Source of the DNA: Oscillospiraceae bacterium
Lineage (GTDB): Bacteria; Bacillota; Clostridia; Oscillospirales; Ruminococcaceae
Assembly (NCBI GenBank): GCA_017512745.1
Contig: JAFWEV010000064.1
Coordinates: forward strand, 1 to 43,874
Direction: 5' to 3'
Length of the DNA stretch: 43,874 nt
Every line of letters starts with the position of its first letter. Within the stretch, counting starts at the first letter, position 1. A model generated the notes under the pieces. The model was not told where the DNA came from, made no database searches, and saw nothing but the letters and a program-made list of their open reading frames with translations. Below are positions 6,371-15,010 of this stretch, in pieces. A program made the position numbers and the translations under genes.

Positions 6371-9094
6371 ATGAGAAACAAAGCTAGAAAATTGCTGTGT
6401 TTTGCAATGATAATGGTCATGTTTGCCGGTATGATACCGGGAGTATCGTTTGATGCGCATGCGGCTACCGAAATAGAAAGCATAACCGCAAACGGTCCTT
6501 CTTTTTCAGATCTGTGCAATGCAGCAGAGGTTGGGAAAGGAGTCGGAACATTTCATTTTTCAAATGTTTTGGCAGACGGTTCACTGTCTATTTTCGGCGA
6601 CGAGGGCAGTATTTATACTATGGAAGATACAGCTGACGGATGGTATAAAGTTACCGACAGCGGGCAGATCGGAGAAAAAGCGGCCGGAACATTTGAACCG
6701 GGCACATATATCTACGGAGTGGGTATACTCCTCAGAGTAACGGAGACATATGAGTTCACCGAAGCCACCACGCTTACTGTGAACGGAGAAATTTGGACAC
6801 CGGGGCTGATCAGGACGGAATCAGGAGAAACATATAAAATGTTCTGGTCACCTAAGATCATAAACGCAATATCCCTGACCGGCGTTACCCCTCCTGTAGA
6901 TGGGGATTATCCCGATTTTGAGACCAGTGGTCTTGTGGTCAAAGAGCCCGGAATAACAGTGAAAGATGGTTCTGCCAACTGGTTCATGCTAAGCCATGAC
7001 GATTCAACCGCAACAGCAGTATCACCTTCCGCCAAGATCGACGGAACACGGAAATACCAGTATCAGGTAGAGTTCGATATAGAAGACGGATACATGATGG
7101 CCGGCTCATTTGACGCCACGGTCAACAGCATGGACTATCCTCTTCCGGCTGTTTACTCTTATTACAAGAGCGATCCTTCTGCAGATCCACCCATTGCGCT
7201 CACATGTGTTATCCCCTGCGTCAATGGAGCCATCTGTACTTATGTCGTCAGAACAAATTTTCTCAATGTAAGAACTGAACCTGGTGAAGGCGGAGTTCAC
7301 AGAGGCGGGATGCTTTTCGGGCATGTTACAGACGGACACGGTATAAGTTCTGACGGGAAATGGGCTCTGGTGGGATTCGGCGACTCAACAGGCTGGGTCG
7401 ATTCCGAATATCTTGCACTCACATTCAACGAAGGATCCGCATTTGAAGACGGACCCAAATATTTCACTACAGCTTATGTCATGAGAATCCGTTCGGGACC
7501 AAGCACATATTGTAAGAGTATTGCAGAGATCCAGGCAAACAAACAGGTTCTCGGGACAGGAATGATAGTGAACGGTGTCGGGGAAGAGTGGCTTATAGTT
7601 GATTACGAGACTTCCTCTAGACTGCACAATCTCGGATTTATTCTGTTCAGCAGCGGAGATACACATTATTTCAATGAAGAGACAGCACCTGTGACAAACG
7701 ATCAGGCAGCTGAGGCACTTAACGTCAATGCGGGCGGTGTGTCGCCGACCGTCTGGCTCGATACCGGCGGTTCCATCATACAGCTCAGGATAGCAAAACC
7801 TGGAATTTCAGGCCAGGAGGTCGACGTGACAGACGAGGATTTTGTGTATGAATCAGACGGCGTCGTTTATACGATCATATATCCTGATGATGCGACAAAT
7901 TTCAGTGAACTTGACTTAGGCAAAATCAAGCTGCTCGACGACGCTATACTGAAACTTGTGAGTTTTGAACTGCTGGAAGACGGTGGGATAAAGCTGAAAA
8001 TGAGCCCGAAAGATCCTGTTGCGGTTACATATGAATCAAACGGCGGATCCGCGGTGGCTTCGGTAACAGCTTCCAAAGGCGCTGTTATTCCACAGCCTGA
8101 AAATCCGACAAAGGATGGATACACTTTTGATGCATGGTACGAAGATGCATCTTTCGGAACAAAACACGACTTTGAAAGCACGGTAGATGAGAGTATTACG
8201 CTGTATGCGAGATGGCTTGTCAATGTAGTCGGAGTCAAGCTGCATGCAAACGGAGCCGAAAAAAACAGTGACGGAACATATAAGCTTAAGACGGATGTCC
8301 TGGAAGCACTGTTTGAGAAAGACTCGGCAGCCCTCACGATCTCCCTGTCTCCTCTCAGCAGCAGTTCCGACCTTTCAGATAAGCGGACGGCACCTCCGGA
8401 ATACGATAAAGAGTACTACTTCGGCGTCTTTTTGAAATGTGAAGGCGAAGAGGGGATCCCCAGCGTCTATTACACTGATCTTATGAAGACAAAAAATGAG
8501 GCCTCGGCTGAAAACGGAACGATAGAATTTGTCGAACTGCAGAGATCTCCCGGAGGACTTGAAGCTGTTCTTGTATTCAAATACACAGACAACAATGAGA
8601 TATCATATACATTCTCGAAAGGCGCTGACAGTAACTGGACAAAGGCCTCGGAAGAAGGTCTGGATTATACGGTCAACAGGAGCAGCTATGACGAGATTAC
8701 GTTCTCTCTCTTCAAAGACATCGAAGTCGACGGGAATGCAGTTGATGTTTCAAATTACACATCATCGGAAGGAAGCCTGAATGCTTCTCTCAAGGCGTCT
8801 TATCTTGAAACTCTCGAGGAAGGCAGTCATTCGGTAAAGATAATCTTTAATGACGGAAGCGCCGAGACCACGCTGACAATAAGTCCCGAGCCGGAGGAAC
8901 CGGTAGAGGTCACTGAAGATCCCAAACCTGCTCCTCCGAAAACGGTCACTGAAGACCCTCAGCCTGCTCCTAAAGCCAATTCTCCGGGAACTGGTGATAA
9001 CAGCCATGTTGGATTATTTATCCTGCTTGGGATAGGATCACTCATCGGTATAGTTATTCTGACAATAACAAGAAAAAAATCTTTCGGTGAGTGA
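6371..9094 (+). CDS. Sortase-anchored surface protein with SH3 and InlB-type repeat domains
   Basis: 907 aa. The start at 6371 is chosen because GGAGGG lies 8 nt upstream and the protein then begins with a signal peptide (MRNKARKLL, hydrophobic core, cleavage probably after AHA at residue 31). Two bacterial SH3-like domains are visible at about 289-350 (VRTNFLNVRTEPG) and 363-428 (YVMRIRSGPS). A Listeria-Bacteroides/InlB B-repeat is at about 550-615 (VTYESNGGSAV, KDGYTFDAWYED, ITLYARW). A duplicated Pro/Glu-rich linker (VTEDPKPAPPKT, VTEDPQPAPKAN) leads to SPGTG (871-875), a hydrophobic segment and RKKSFGE, a sortase sorting signal of variant type. No catalytic domain is recognised. Adhesion or wall binding is inferred. 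Confidence 0.8.
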   Translation: MRNKARKLLCFAMIMVMFAGMIPGVSFDAHAATEIESITANGPSFSDLCNAAEVGKGVGTFHFSNVLADGSLSIFGDEGSIYTMEDTADGWYKVTDSGQIGEKAAGTFEPGTYIYGVGILLRVTETYEFTEATTLTVNGEIWTPGLIRTESGETYKMFWSPKIINAISLTGVTPPVDGDYPDFETSGLVVKEPGITVKDGSANWFMLSHDDSTATAVSPSAKIDGTRKYQYQVEFDIEDGYMMAGSFDATVNSMDYPLPAVYSYYKSDPSADPPIALTCVIPCVNGAICTYVVRTNFLNVRTEPGEGGVHRGGMLFGHVTDGHGISSDGKWALVGFGDSTGWVDSEYLALTFNEGSAFEDGPKYFTTAYVMRIRSGPSTYCKSIAEIQANKQVLGTGMIVNGVGEEWLIVDYETSSRLHNLGFILFSSGDTHYFNEETAPVTNDQAAEALNVNAGGVSPTVWLDTGGSIIQLRIAKPGISGQEVDVTDEDFVYESDGVVYTIIYPDDATNFSELDLGKIKLLDDAILKLVSFELLEDGGIKLKMSPKDPVAVTYESNGGSAVASVTASKGAVIPQPENPTKDGYTFDAWYEDASFGTKHDFESTVDESITLYARWLVNVVGVKLHANGAEKNSDGTYKLKTDVLEALFEKDSAALTISLSPLSSSSDLSDKRTAPPEYDKEYYFGVFLKCEGEEGIPSVYYTDLMKTKNEASAENGTIEFVELQRSPGGLEAVLVFKYTDNNEISYTFSKGADSNWTKASEEGLDYTVNRSSYDEITFSLFKDIEVDGNAVDVSNYTSSEGSLNASLKASYLETLEEGSHSVKIIFNDGSAETTLTISPEPEEPVEVTEDPKPAPPKTVTEDPQPAPKANSPGTGDNSHVGLFILLGIGSLIGIVILTITRKKSFGE

Positions 9095-9123
9095 AAGCTG
9101 CTTATCCACAGTTTCGATTACTG

Positions 9124-9138
9124 ATGCTCTTGGAGCAT
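9124..9138. promoter_or_regulatory. Inverted repeat over the deoC -35 box
   Basis: ATGCTC-TTG-GAGCAT is a perfect 6+3+6 palindrome. It overlaps the -35 hexamer TTGGAG (9130-9135), the usual place for a repressor operator. The regulator is unknown. Confidence 0.45.
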
Positions 9139-9158
9139 ATAAGAACAGAGTGTATAAT
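9130..9158 (+). promoter_or_regulatory. SigA-type promoter of deoC
   Basis: TTGGAG (9130-9135), a 17-bp spacer and a perfect TATAAT (9153-9158), about 34 bp before the deoC start. Confidence 0.75.
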
Positions 9159-9191
9159 TGAGACAGAAACATAAAAAGGAGCATATGCCAT

Positions 9192-9848
9192 ATGGATGCA
9201 AAAGAGATAATCGGAAAAGTTGACCATACATTGCTGAAGGCAGTGTCCGACTGGGAATCGATCAAGAAGATATGCGAGGATGCCGTAGAGTATAAAACGG
9301 CTTCCGTATGCATTCCTCCGTCTTATGTAAAGAGGGCACACGATGCATTCCCGGAACTCAATATCTGCACAGTTATCGGATTCCCGTTAGGATACAATAC
9401 AGTACCTGTTAAGGTTTTCGAAGCAGGAAACGCTATTGCCAACGGAGCCGAAGAGATAGATATGGTTATCAATATCGGCAACGTAAAGAACGGTGACTGG
9501 GATGCAGTGGCAAGCGAGATCCAGGCATTGAGAAGGGCAACGGCGGGACATGTGCTCAAAGTGATCATTGAGACCTGTTATCTGACGGAAGAAGAGAAGA
9601 TAAAGCTCTGCGAGATCGTCACAGAGGAAGAAGCTGACTTCATCAAGACATCCACAGGATTCGGCACAGGCGGAGCAACAGTTGAGGATATAAAGCTCTT
9701 CAAGGAGCATGTGGGACCGAACGTCAAGATCAAGGCCGCAGGCGGAATGAAGACAGTTGAAGATGTTGAGACATTTGCCGAACTGGGATGTGACAGACTC
9801 GGAACGAGCAGCGCCATAAGACTTCTCAAGGAAGCGGGCAAGATCTGA
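9192..9848 (+). CDS. deoC: Deoxyribose-phosphate aldolase
   Basis: 218 aa, the usual length of bacterial DeoC. It cleaves 2-deoxyribose 5-phosphate to glyceraldehyde 3-phosphate and acetaldehyde in deoxynucleoside catabolism. The class I aldolase residues are present: Asp90 (EEIDMVINIG), the Schiff-base Lys152 (FIKTSTGFG) and Lys181 (KAAGGMKT), with the phosphate-binding GTSSA near the C-terminus. The start has AAGGAG 10 nt upstream. It has its own promoter with an operator-like palindrome and its own terminator. The usual partners (deoA, deoB, nucleoside transporters) are not adjacent. Identification is secure. Confidence 0.96.
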   Translation: MDAKEIIGKVDHTLLKAVSDWESIKKICEDAVEYKTASVCIPPSYVKRAHDAFPELNICTVIGFPLGYNTVPVKVFEAGNAIANGAEEIDMVINIGNVKNGDWDAVASEIQALRRATAGHVLKVIIETCYLTEEEKIKLCEIVTEEEADFIKTSTGFGTGGATVEDIKLFKEHVGPNVKIKAAGGMKTVEDVETFAELGCDRLGTSSAIRLLKEAGKI

Positions 9849-9870
9849 GAAAACATCATAAAGTAAAAAC

Positions 9871-9895
9871 AGACCGGATCGTCATGATCCGGTCT
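9871..9895. terminator. Bidirectional terminator between deoC and htpG
   Basis: A 10-bp stem, AGACCGGATC / GATCCGGTCT, with loop GTCAT. The minus-strand side is followed by GTTTTTAC, the plus side only by a short T-rich stretch, so it is better as the terminator of htpG. The genes converge here. Confidence 0.7.
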
Positions 9896-9914
9896 TGCTG
9901 TATATGTGGATATA

Positions 9915-11792
9915 TCAGAAAAGATTGCTTATCTTATCGACGAAAGCCGTCGGATTTGCGAGCGGCAGTCCCTCAATGAGCTGTGCCTCGTCATAAAGGA
10001 TCTCGGAGAGAAGCTTTACTCTGTCCTTGTCATCTGCGTCCCAGGCTTCACACAACGCCTTGAACGCATGATGGGTGTTGTTAAGCTGCAGGATCCTGTC
10101 GGCTTTGACCTTTTCGCCTGTAGGCATGGAGTTGAGGACCTTTTCCATTCCAATAGAGATAGGACCTGAGCTTGTGAGGCTTACAGGGTGATCGGAGAGA
10201 TTGCCGGACAGCCTCACTTCGGAGACTTCATTGTTGAGTGCTTCCTTGACGAAGTCGAGGAGTTCCTTCCTCTCGTTTTGCTCGTTCTTTACTGTCTCAA
10301 GTTCTTCGTCATTCTCAAATCCGAGGTCACCGCTTGTGATGGAACGGTATTCCTTTTCCTTGTAGTCGTGAAGGATGGAGAGCATGAACTCATCGACCTG
10401 TTCTGTGACGAAGATGATGTCGTAACCTTTCTTCCTGACCGTGTCGGTCTGGGGCAGGGAAGCGAGTTTCGGAAGATCGTCACCGCTTGCATAATAGATG
10501 TATTTCTGGTCTTCGGGCATCTTATCCAGATATTCCTGAAGGGTGATCATGTCGTCATCAGCTGCATGATGGAACATCAGGAGGTCTTCGAGAAGTTCCT
10601 TGTCCTGCCCGAAACTCTGATACAGTCCGTATTTTAGCTGAAGCCCGAAAGCGTTAAAGAATTTTACATAGTCTTCACGCCTGTTCTTGAGCATGTCCGC
10701 GAGTTCTCTCTTGATCCTCGACTGCAGAGCATTGCGGATGACAGAGACCTGTCTGTCATGCTGCAGAGTCTCCCTTGATACATTGAGGGTCAAGTCTTCC
10801 GTATCTACGAGTCCCTTCATGAAACTGAAGCAGTCCGGGATGAGATCCGGGCATTTGTCCATGATGAGAACGCCCCTGGAATAGAGCTGAAGCCCTTTCT
10901 CAAAGTCCTTGGAATAGTAGTTGTAATCAGCCTGAGACGGTACATAGAGAAGAGCAGTATAGTTGGCAGTTCCCTCCGCTTTCTGATGTATAACTGCGAG
11001 AGGATCGTCATAACTTCTGAATTTTGACTGATAGAAATTTTTGTATTCCTCATCAGTCACGTCCTTCTTGTTCTTTCTCCAGAGAGGGGTGAGGCTGTTC
11101 AGTGTCTCGAGTTCCTTGTACGATTCGTACTCATCGGAGTCCTCTTTTTTCCTGGCTTTGTCCATCTCCATTACTATCGGGTAATGCACATAGTCGGAAT
11201 ATTGTTTTACGAGCTCCTTTATCCTGTAGCAGTCAAGGAATCTGTCGTAGTCCTCATTTTCGGTACTTTCTTTGATCTTGAGGATAATATCCGTTCCGAC
11301 GCTATCCTTTTCGCATTCCGTGACCGTATATCCGTCGGCGCCTTCAGACATCCACTTCCATGCCTCGTCCGATCCGAATGCCTTTGAGATGACGGTGATC
11401 CTGTCAGCTACCATGAACGCGGAATAGAAACCGACACCGAACTTTCCTATTATATCTACATCGTCGGAGAGTTCATTGTTCATAACGAAATCGGCGGATC
11501 CGCTCTTGGCTATCGTTCCGAGATTCTGCTCGAGTTCTTTCTGTCCCATTCCGATACCGTTATCGCTTATCGTAAGGGTTCTGGATTCTTTATCCGCCTT
11601 TATCTCAATCTTGAAGTCCTCACGGTTCATCTTTACGGAATCGTCCGTGAGGGATCTGAAATACAGTTTATCTTCAGCATCACTGGCATTGGAGATAAGC
11701 TCTCTCAAAAAGACTTCCTTGTGCGTATAGATGGAGTTTATCATCATATCCAATACGCGTTTCGATTCTGACTTAAAAGCTTTTTTTGCCAT
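9915..11792 (-). CDS. htpG: Molecular chaperone HtpG (Hsp90)
   Basis: 625 aa, the normal length for bacterial Hsp90. It is a cytosolic ATP-dependent dimeric chaperone. The N-terminal GHKL ATPase shows ELISNASDAEDKL, ISDNGIGM and GKFGVGFYSAF. The middle domain carries the conserved SRETLQ region with its catalytic-loop Arg, and the C-terminal dimerisation domain is complete. Start ATG at 11792 is chosen over an upstream in-frame ATG because MAKKAFKSESKRVLDMM is the family N-terminus and AAGGTG precedes it. The transcript begins at a SigA-type promoter that overlaps a perfect CIRCE operator, so HrcA repression and heat induction are expected. Confidence 0.96.
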   Translation of the reverse strand: MAKKAFKSESKRVLDMMINSIYTHKEVFLRELISNASDAEDKLYFRSLTDDSVKMNREDFKIEIKADKESRTLTISDNGIGMGQKELEQNLGTIAKSGSADFVMNNELSDDVDIIGKFGVGFYSAFMVADRITVISKAFGSDEAWKWMSEGADGYTVTECEKDSVGTDIILKIKESTENEDYDRFLDCYRIKELVKQYSDYVHYPIVMEMDKARKKEDSDEYESYKELETLNSLTPLWRKNKKDVTDEEYKNFYQSKFRSYDDPLAVIHQKAEGTANYTALLYVPSQADYNYYSKDFEKGLQLYSRGVLIMDKCPDLIPDCFSFMKGLVDTEDLTLNVSRETLQHDRQVSVIRNALQSRIKRELADMLKNRREDYVKFFNAFGLQLKYGLYQSFGQDKELLEDLLMFHHAADDDMITLQEYLDKMPEDQKYIYYASGDDLPKLASLPQTDTVRKKGYDIIFVTEQVDEFMLSILHDYKEKEYRSITSGDLGFENDEELETVKNEQNERKELLDFVKEALNNEVSEVRLSGNLSDHPVSLTSSGPISIGMEKVLNSMPTGEKVKADRILQLNNTHHAFKALCEAWDADDKDRVKLLSEILYDEAQLIEGLPLANPTAFVDKISNLF

Positions 11793-11817
11793 ATGTAAAT
11801 TCACCTTCATACAATAA

Positions 11818-11844
11818 TTAGCACTCAATACTTTTGAGTGCTAA
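11818..11844 (-). promoter_or_regulatory. CIRCE element (HrcA operator) of htpG
   Basis: TTAGCACTC-N9-GAGTGCTAA is a perfect match to the CIRCE consensus. It lies just downstream of the htpG -10 box, at the transcription start, and 26 bp before the htpG ATG. CIRCE is the binding site of the heat-shock repressor HrcA. Confidence 0.95.
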
Positions 11845-11847
11845 TTT

Positions 11848-11876
11848 ATAATAATACTATTTATGTGAAAAATCAA
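11848..11876 (-). promoter_or_regulatory. SigA-type promoter of htpG
   Basis: On the minus strand TTGATT (11876-11871), a 17-bp spacer and TATTAT (11853-11848). The CIRCE element follows immediately. Confidence 0.75.
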
Positions 11877-11976
11877 CAGAAAAAGACTGTAAATGTAAGC
11901 GGCAGCATGACTTGTTAATTGCATGCGTATACATTAAACTCAGCTATAGATACAGATATTCCGGAGGGGGATAATC

Positions 11977-13377
11977 ATGTCAAAGAAACAGATATTTGAG
12001 TTTATAGATAACAATGAGGAGATGTTTTCCAAGATCGCGAGAGCAATATGGGAGCATCCTCAGATGGCCCTTGAGGAGACTTTTGCGTCGGATCTGCACG
12101 CCATTACTCTCGAGGAGGCCGGGTTTAGGGTCACAAAAGGTCTCAGGGGACTTCCCACTGCGGTAATGGCAGAATATGGAGAGGGCAGACCTGTGATAGG
12201 GCTACTCGGGGAATATGATGCGCTTGACGGCCTTTCGCAAGATTCATGTGCTGTGAGGAAACCACTTGTCGAAGGAGGTCCGGGTCACGGATGCGGACAT
12301 AATCTTCTCGGAACAGGCGCTATGGCTGCAGCTATCGCAGTGAAAAAGGCAATCGAGTCAGGAGAGATCAGCGGAACGGTGAGATACTACGGCTGTCCGG
12401 CAGAAGAAGAACTAATAGGGAAAACATTCATGCTGAGAGACGGATATTTCGATGATCTGGATGCGGCTCTGTACTGGCACCCATCGTCAAACAATGCTCC
12501 GTGGAAGGGGTCATCCCTCGCCTGTATCTCAGCAGTATTTACTTTCAGGGGACTGACTGCACACGCGCCTCAGGCACATCTCGGGAGGTCCGCGCTCGAT
12601 GCGGTTGAGATAATGGATATCGGAGCCAATTATTTAAGGGAGCATCTGCCGAGGACAGTCCTCATGCATTACTCGATTCTCGGAAATCATATAGCGCCCA
12701 ACACTGTGCCTGACAGATGTCAGGTCTGGTATATGATGAGAGCACCAAAGCGTGCGGAACTCGATGCAGCTTTCGCGCGTCTCAAAGAAGTGGCGAGGGG
12801 TGCGGCAATAATCACCGGAACAGAAGTACAGAGCGTTGAGATTATAGGAAGCGGAAATGATGTTAACGCAAACAGTGCGCTAGGCGACCTAATGGGTAAA
12901 AACATGCAGGAATGCGGCGGCCCGAGATTCACGGAAGAAGACTACGAATACGGCAGAAAGATAACTGCTCTGTTCACGGAAGATCAGCTAGTCAACGGAG
13001 CCAGGGCATTCAGTGTGCCCATGGAACATCTCCACGATGTATTCGAAATAGGAGTGAATCCTATGCCTGAAGGTTTCATGCAGCCTATGTCGGTAGATCT
13101 CGATATGTCCTGGATACTCCCTGTCGGCGGAGCAAATTGTGCGACGTGGCCTATAGGAGTATTTACCCATACATGGCAGGCGACAGCCTGTACCGGAACT
13201 GCTGTGGGATACCATGGGATGCTGTTTGCGGCAAAGACTCTTGCAGGGACCGTATATGATCTCATGCATGATTCTGAAGAAATGAAGAAAGTTACTGAAG
13301 AATTCGAGGCATCGAAAGCAGACCACGAATATGTATGTCCTCTAAGCCACGAATCGGTACCACACAGGGTTAAGTGA
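11977..13377 (+). CDS. M20D family amidohydrolase (AbgB-like)
   Basis: 466 aa. It resembles subunit B of p-aminobenzoyl-glutamate hydrolase and other M20D aminoacylases, which remove an acyl or aryl group from an amino acid with two Mn or Zn ions. Visible metal-site motifs are GPGHGCGHN (101-109, Cys106 and His108), AEEE (142-145), WHPS (His168) and a C-terminal GYHG. The lid-domain segment FRGLTAHA is also present. There is no AbgA partner and no abgT transporter next to it, so the folate-breakdown substrate is not supported by context. It has a strong GGAGGGGG ribosome-binding site. A promoter was not confidently located in the 130-bp gap shared with htpG. Family secure, substrate unknown. 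Confidence 0.88.
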   Translation: MSKKQIFEFIDNNEEMFSKIARAIWEHPQMALEETFASDLHAITLEEAGFRVTKGLRGLPTAVMAEYGEGRPVIGLLGEYDALDGLSQDSCAVRKPLVEGGPGHGCGHNLLGTGAMAAAIAVKKAIESGEISGTVRYYGCPAEEELIGKTFMLRDGYFDDLDAALYWHPSSNNAPWKGSSLACISAVFTFRGLTAHAPQAHLGRSALDAVEIMDIGANYLREHLPRTVLMHYSILGNHIAPNTVPDRCQVWYMMRAPKRAELDAAFARLKEVARGAAIITGTEVQSVEIIGSGNDVNANSALGDLMGKNMQECGGPRFTEEDYEYGRKITALFTEDQLVNGARAFSVPMEHLHDVFEIGVNPMPEGFMQPMSVDLDMSWILPVGGANCATWPIGVFTHTWQATACTGTAVGYHGMLFAAKTLAGTVYDLMHDSEEMKKVTEEFEASKADHEYVCPLSHESVPHRVK

Positions 13378-13428
13378 AATATGTTATTATGCTATAATAT
13401 TTTCAAATCGCAATGAGGAGTTGATCTT

Positions 13429-14034
13429 ATGAAGAAAATAACGGCAATCATCCTGTGTATTGTTCTCGCTTTTGCACTTATAGGGTGCGGATCAAAAGCG
13501 GTTGAAAGCCCTAAGGAGGAAAGCAGCATCAGCACGGGTGGTTCTTTCTCAAAAGGCGGTTCGAAAGCGGAAGAGCCAGTTTCCGTAGCAGAAGAGCCTG
13601 TTTCTGAAGCAGAAGAGCCTGTTTCCGAAGTGGAAGAACCTGTTTCCGAAGTGGAAGAACCTGCTTCCGAAGAGACACCGACTGAAGGGAATCCGTTTGC
13701 TTTGATAGCCGGTGAATATCACCTGTCTGCTCTGGTAACTGATGGTACAGACACCTATGAATCCTTGAAAGACTTTATAGCTGCCGGAGTCTTTGACGAA
13801 TGGGTCATTATTACGGAAGAAGGAAAGCTGATGATGTATTCTGTCAGTAGGTTGGAAGAGGGGGAGGAAGATGCCGAACCACAGAGTTTGGGAGATTATA
13901 ATATCACATATGATCCTGCTACCAATGAAATCGTTGTTACGGATTTTGCCGCGACGGACGAGACCATATCCTGTGACGGAACAGTCCTGATCATTGATTC
14001 ACCTAAATACCATATGGAATTTACAAAGCGCTGA
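13429..14034 (+). CDS. Lipoprotein with acidic tandem repeats
   Basis: 201 aa. The N-terminus is a lipoprotein signal (MKKITAIILCIVLAFALIGC) with lipobox LIGC and Cys20 as the lipidation site, so it should be anchored outside the membrane. Residues 48-82 are five tandem copies of a 7-residue acidic unit (consensus EEPVSEV), a likely wall-spanning spacer. The C-terminal part (about 90-201) is a compact unrecognised domain (AGEYHLSALVTDG, DYNITYDPATNEIVVTDF) of the kind seen in many small clostridial lipoproteins, with a beta-rich pattern. It starts 52 bp after the M20 gene and may be co-transcribed. Function unknown. Confidence 0.8.
   Translation: MKKITAIILCIVLAFALIGCGSKAVESPKEESSISTGGSFSKGGSKAEEPVSVAEEPVSEAEEPVSEVEEPVSEVEEPASEETPTEGNPFALIAGEYHLSALVTDGTDTYESLKDFIAAGVFDEWVIITEEGKLMMYSVSRLEEGEEDAEPQSLGDYNITYDPATNEIVVTDFAATDETISCDGTVLIIDSPKYHMEFTKR
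13570..13674 (+). repeat. Five 21-bp tandem repeats inside the lipoprotein gene
   Basis: Five in-frame 21-bp units encode EEPVSVA, EEPVSEA, EEPVSEV, EEPVSEV and EEPASEE. The third and fourth copies are nearly identical in DNA, which suggests recent slippage and possible copy-number variation between strains. Confidence 0.85.
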
Positions 14035-14168
14035 TCTCTGCAGACTGCGGTTGTTCAGAGAAACTGATCGGCTTGCTTCCCCGGTGCATGTCCGGTGGTC
14101 TGCAATCTCGACAATTTCCGGGCTCTCTGGCAGAGAAAACGTAGGCAACCCCAAAAAGAATATGACAA

Positions 14169-14203
14169 TAATCCCGTCCGATTTCGAGAATCGGACGGGA
14201 TTA
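14169..14203. terminator. Long perfect hairpin between convergent genes
   Basis: A 15-bp perfect stem, TAATCCCGTCCGATT / AATCGGACGGGATTA, with a 5-nt loop. It lies between the convergent lipoprotein and aspartate-dehydrogenase-like genes. No T run follows on either strand, so it is a weaker or non-canonical terminator or an RNA 3'-end stabiliser. Confidence 0.6.
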
Positions 14204-14226
14204 CGTTATAGAAACATATATGTTTA

Positions 14227-14964
14227 TCAGAATGATATCGGTGAGGTGATCCTGTTGAGCAGCGAGATGGTGCTGAGGGCGATCATGGATCTGTCCGGAG
14301 GACCTCCCGGAACAGGTTTGCTCTTCACTGTGAGAGTTGCCTCTGCCCTGTCATTTTCAAGTTCCAGGGAGAAGCCCATACGTCCGTCTTCCGGAATCCT
14401 TATTTCAAAAGAGGTTTTATCAAACCCTCCGCAGGCTATCGCGGTCTCTATGGCGACGTTGAGATGAGCGGGAGAGAGGGCAAACCCTTCAAGAACCGAT
14501 CCCTTGAATTCTCGGGGCATACCGTCGATGAATGTGCCTGTCTTAATACCTGAGTGATCAGGGATGTTCTGGATGACGGTAGCTTTCATTTCAGGCAACA
14601 GTGAAAAAGTCGAGGCGAGATCAAAGGCTCCCTCTGCTCCGTGAGGAAGATATACCTTTGCGCCGGATCCCTTTGCGGCCTTATACACTTCCTCGAAGCA
14701 GTCCGGATCTGCGAAGATCCCGGTGGAAAGAGGTATGACCGACACTCCTTTCTTCAGAATGTCCACGATACAGCTTTTGAGAGCATCCGGTGTTGCCGCT
14801 TCGATGATTATCTCAGCTCCGTCTTCGATAAGATCGAAAACCGTGATGCCGATGCTTCTCGAAGCAGCACCGATAAATTCACACTCGGGAGCAAGACCTT
14901 TGTTCAATGCATCGATTATAATTTTACCGAGTTTACCGTTGCCTAATACTCCTACCTTTACCAT
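14227..14964 (-). CDS. L-aspartate dehydrogenase-like protein
   Basis: 245 aa. The layout follows NadX-type L-aspartate dehydrogenase: a Rossmann start VKVGVLGNGKLGK, EAATPDALK, YLPHGAEGAFDLAST (matching the family's PSGAIGGLD), the FKGSVLEGFALSPAHLNVA segment (family FEGSxxEAxxLFPxNxNVA) and a C-terminal DRSMIALSTISLL (family NPKTS..). The catalytic His of the family, expected after the ADP segment, is not seen: the region reads IPEDGRMGF. Activity is therefore uncertain. The start at 14964 is chosen because GGAGG lies 5-6 nt upstream; a GTG 12 nt further upstream overlaps that site. No nadA or nadC is adjacent. A terminator separates it from gltX upstream. Confidence 0.72.
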   Translation of the reverse strand: MVKVGVLGNGKLGKIIIDALNKGLAPECEFIGAASRSIGITVFDLIEDGAEIIIEAATPDALKSCIVDILKKGVSVIPLSTGIFADPDCFEEVYKAAKGSGAKVYLPHGAEGAFDLASTFSLLPEMKATVIQNIPDHSGIKTGTFIDGMPREFKGSVLEGFALSPAHLNVAIETAIACGGFDKTSFEIRIPEDGRMGFSLELENDRAEATLTVKSKPVPGGPPDRSMIALSTISLLNRITSPISF

Positions 14965-14982
14965 AATAACCTCCACAAAAAC

Positions 14983-15003
14983 AGGACGGCATAACGCCGT
15001 CCT
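14983..15003 (-). terminator. Intrinsic terminator of gltX
   Basis: An 8-bp GC-rich stem, AGGACGGC / GCCGTCCT, with loop ATAAC. On the minus strand it is followed by TGTTTTTGTGG. It lies 8 bp after the gltX stop. Confidence 0.75.
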
Positions 15004-15010
15004 TGTTCTG

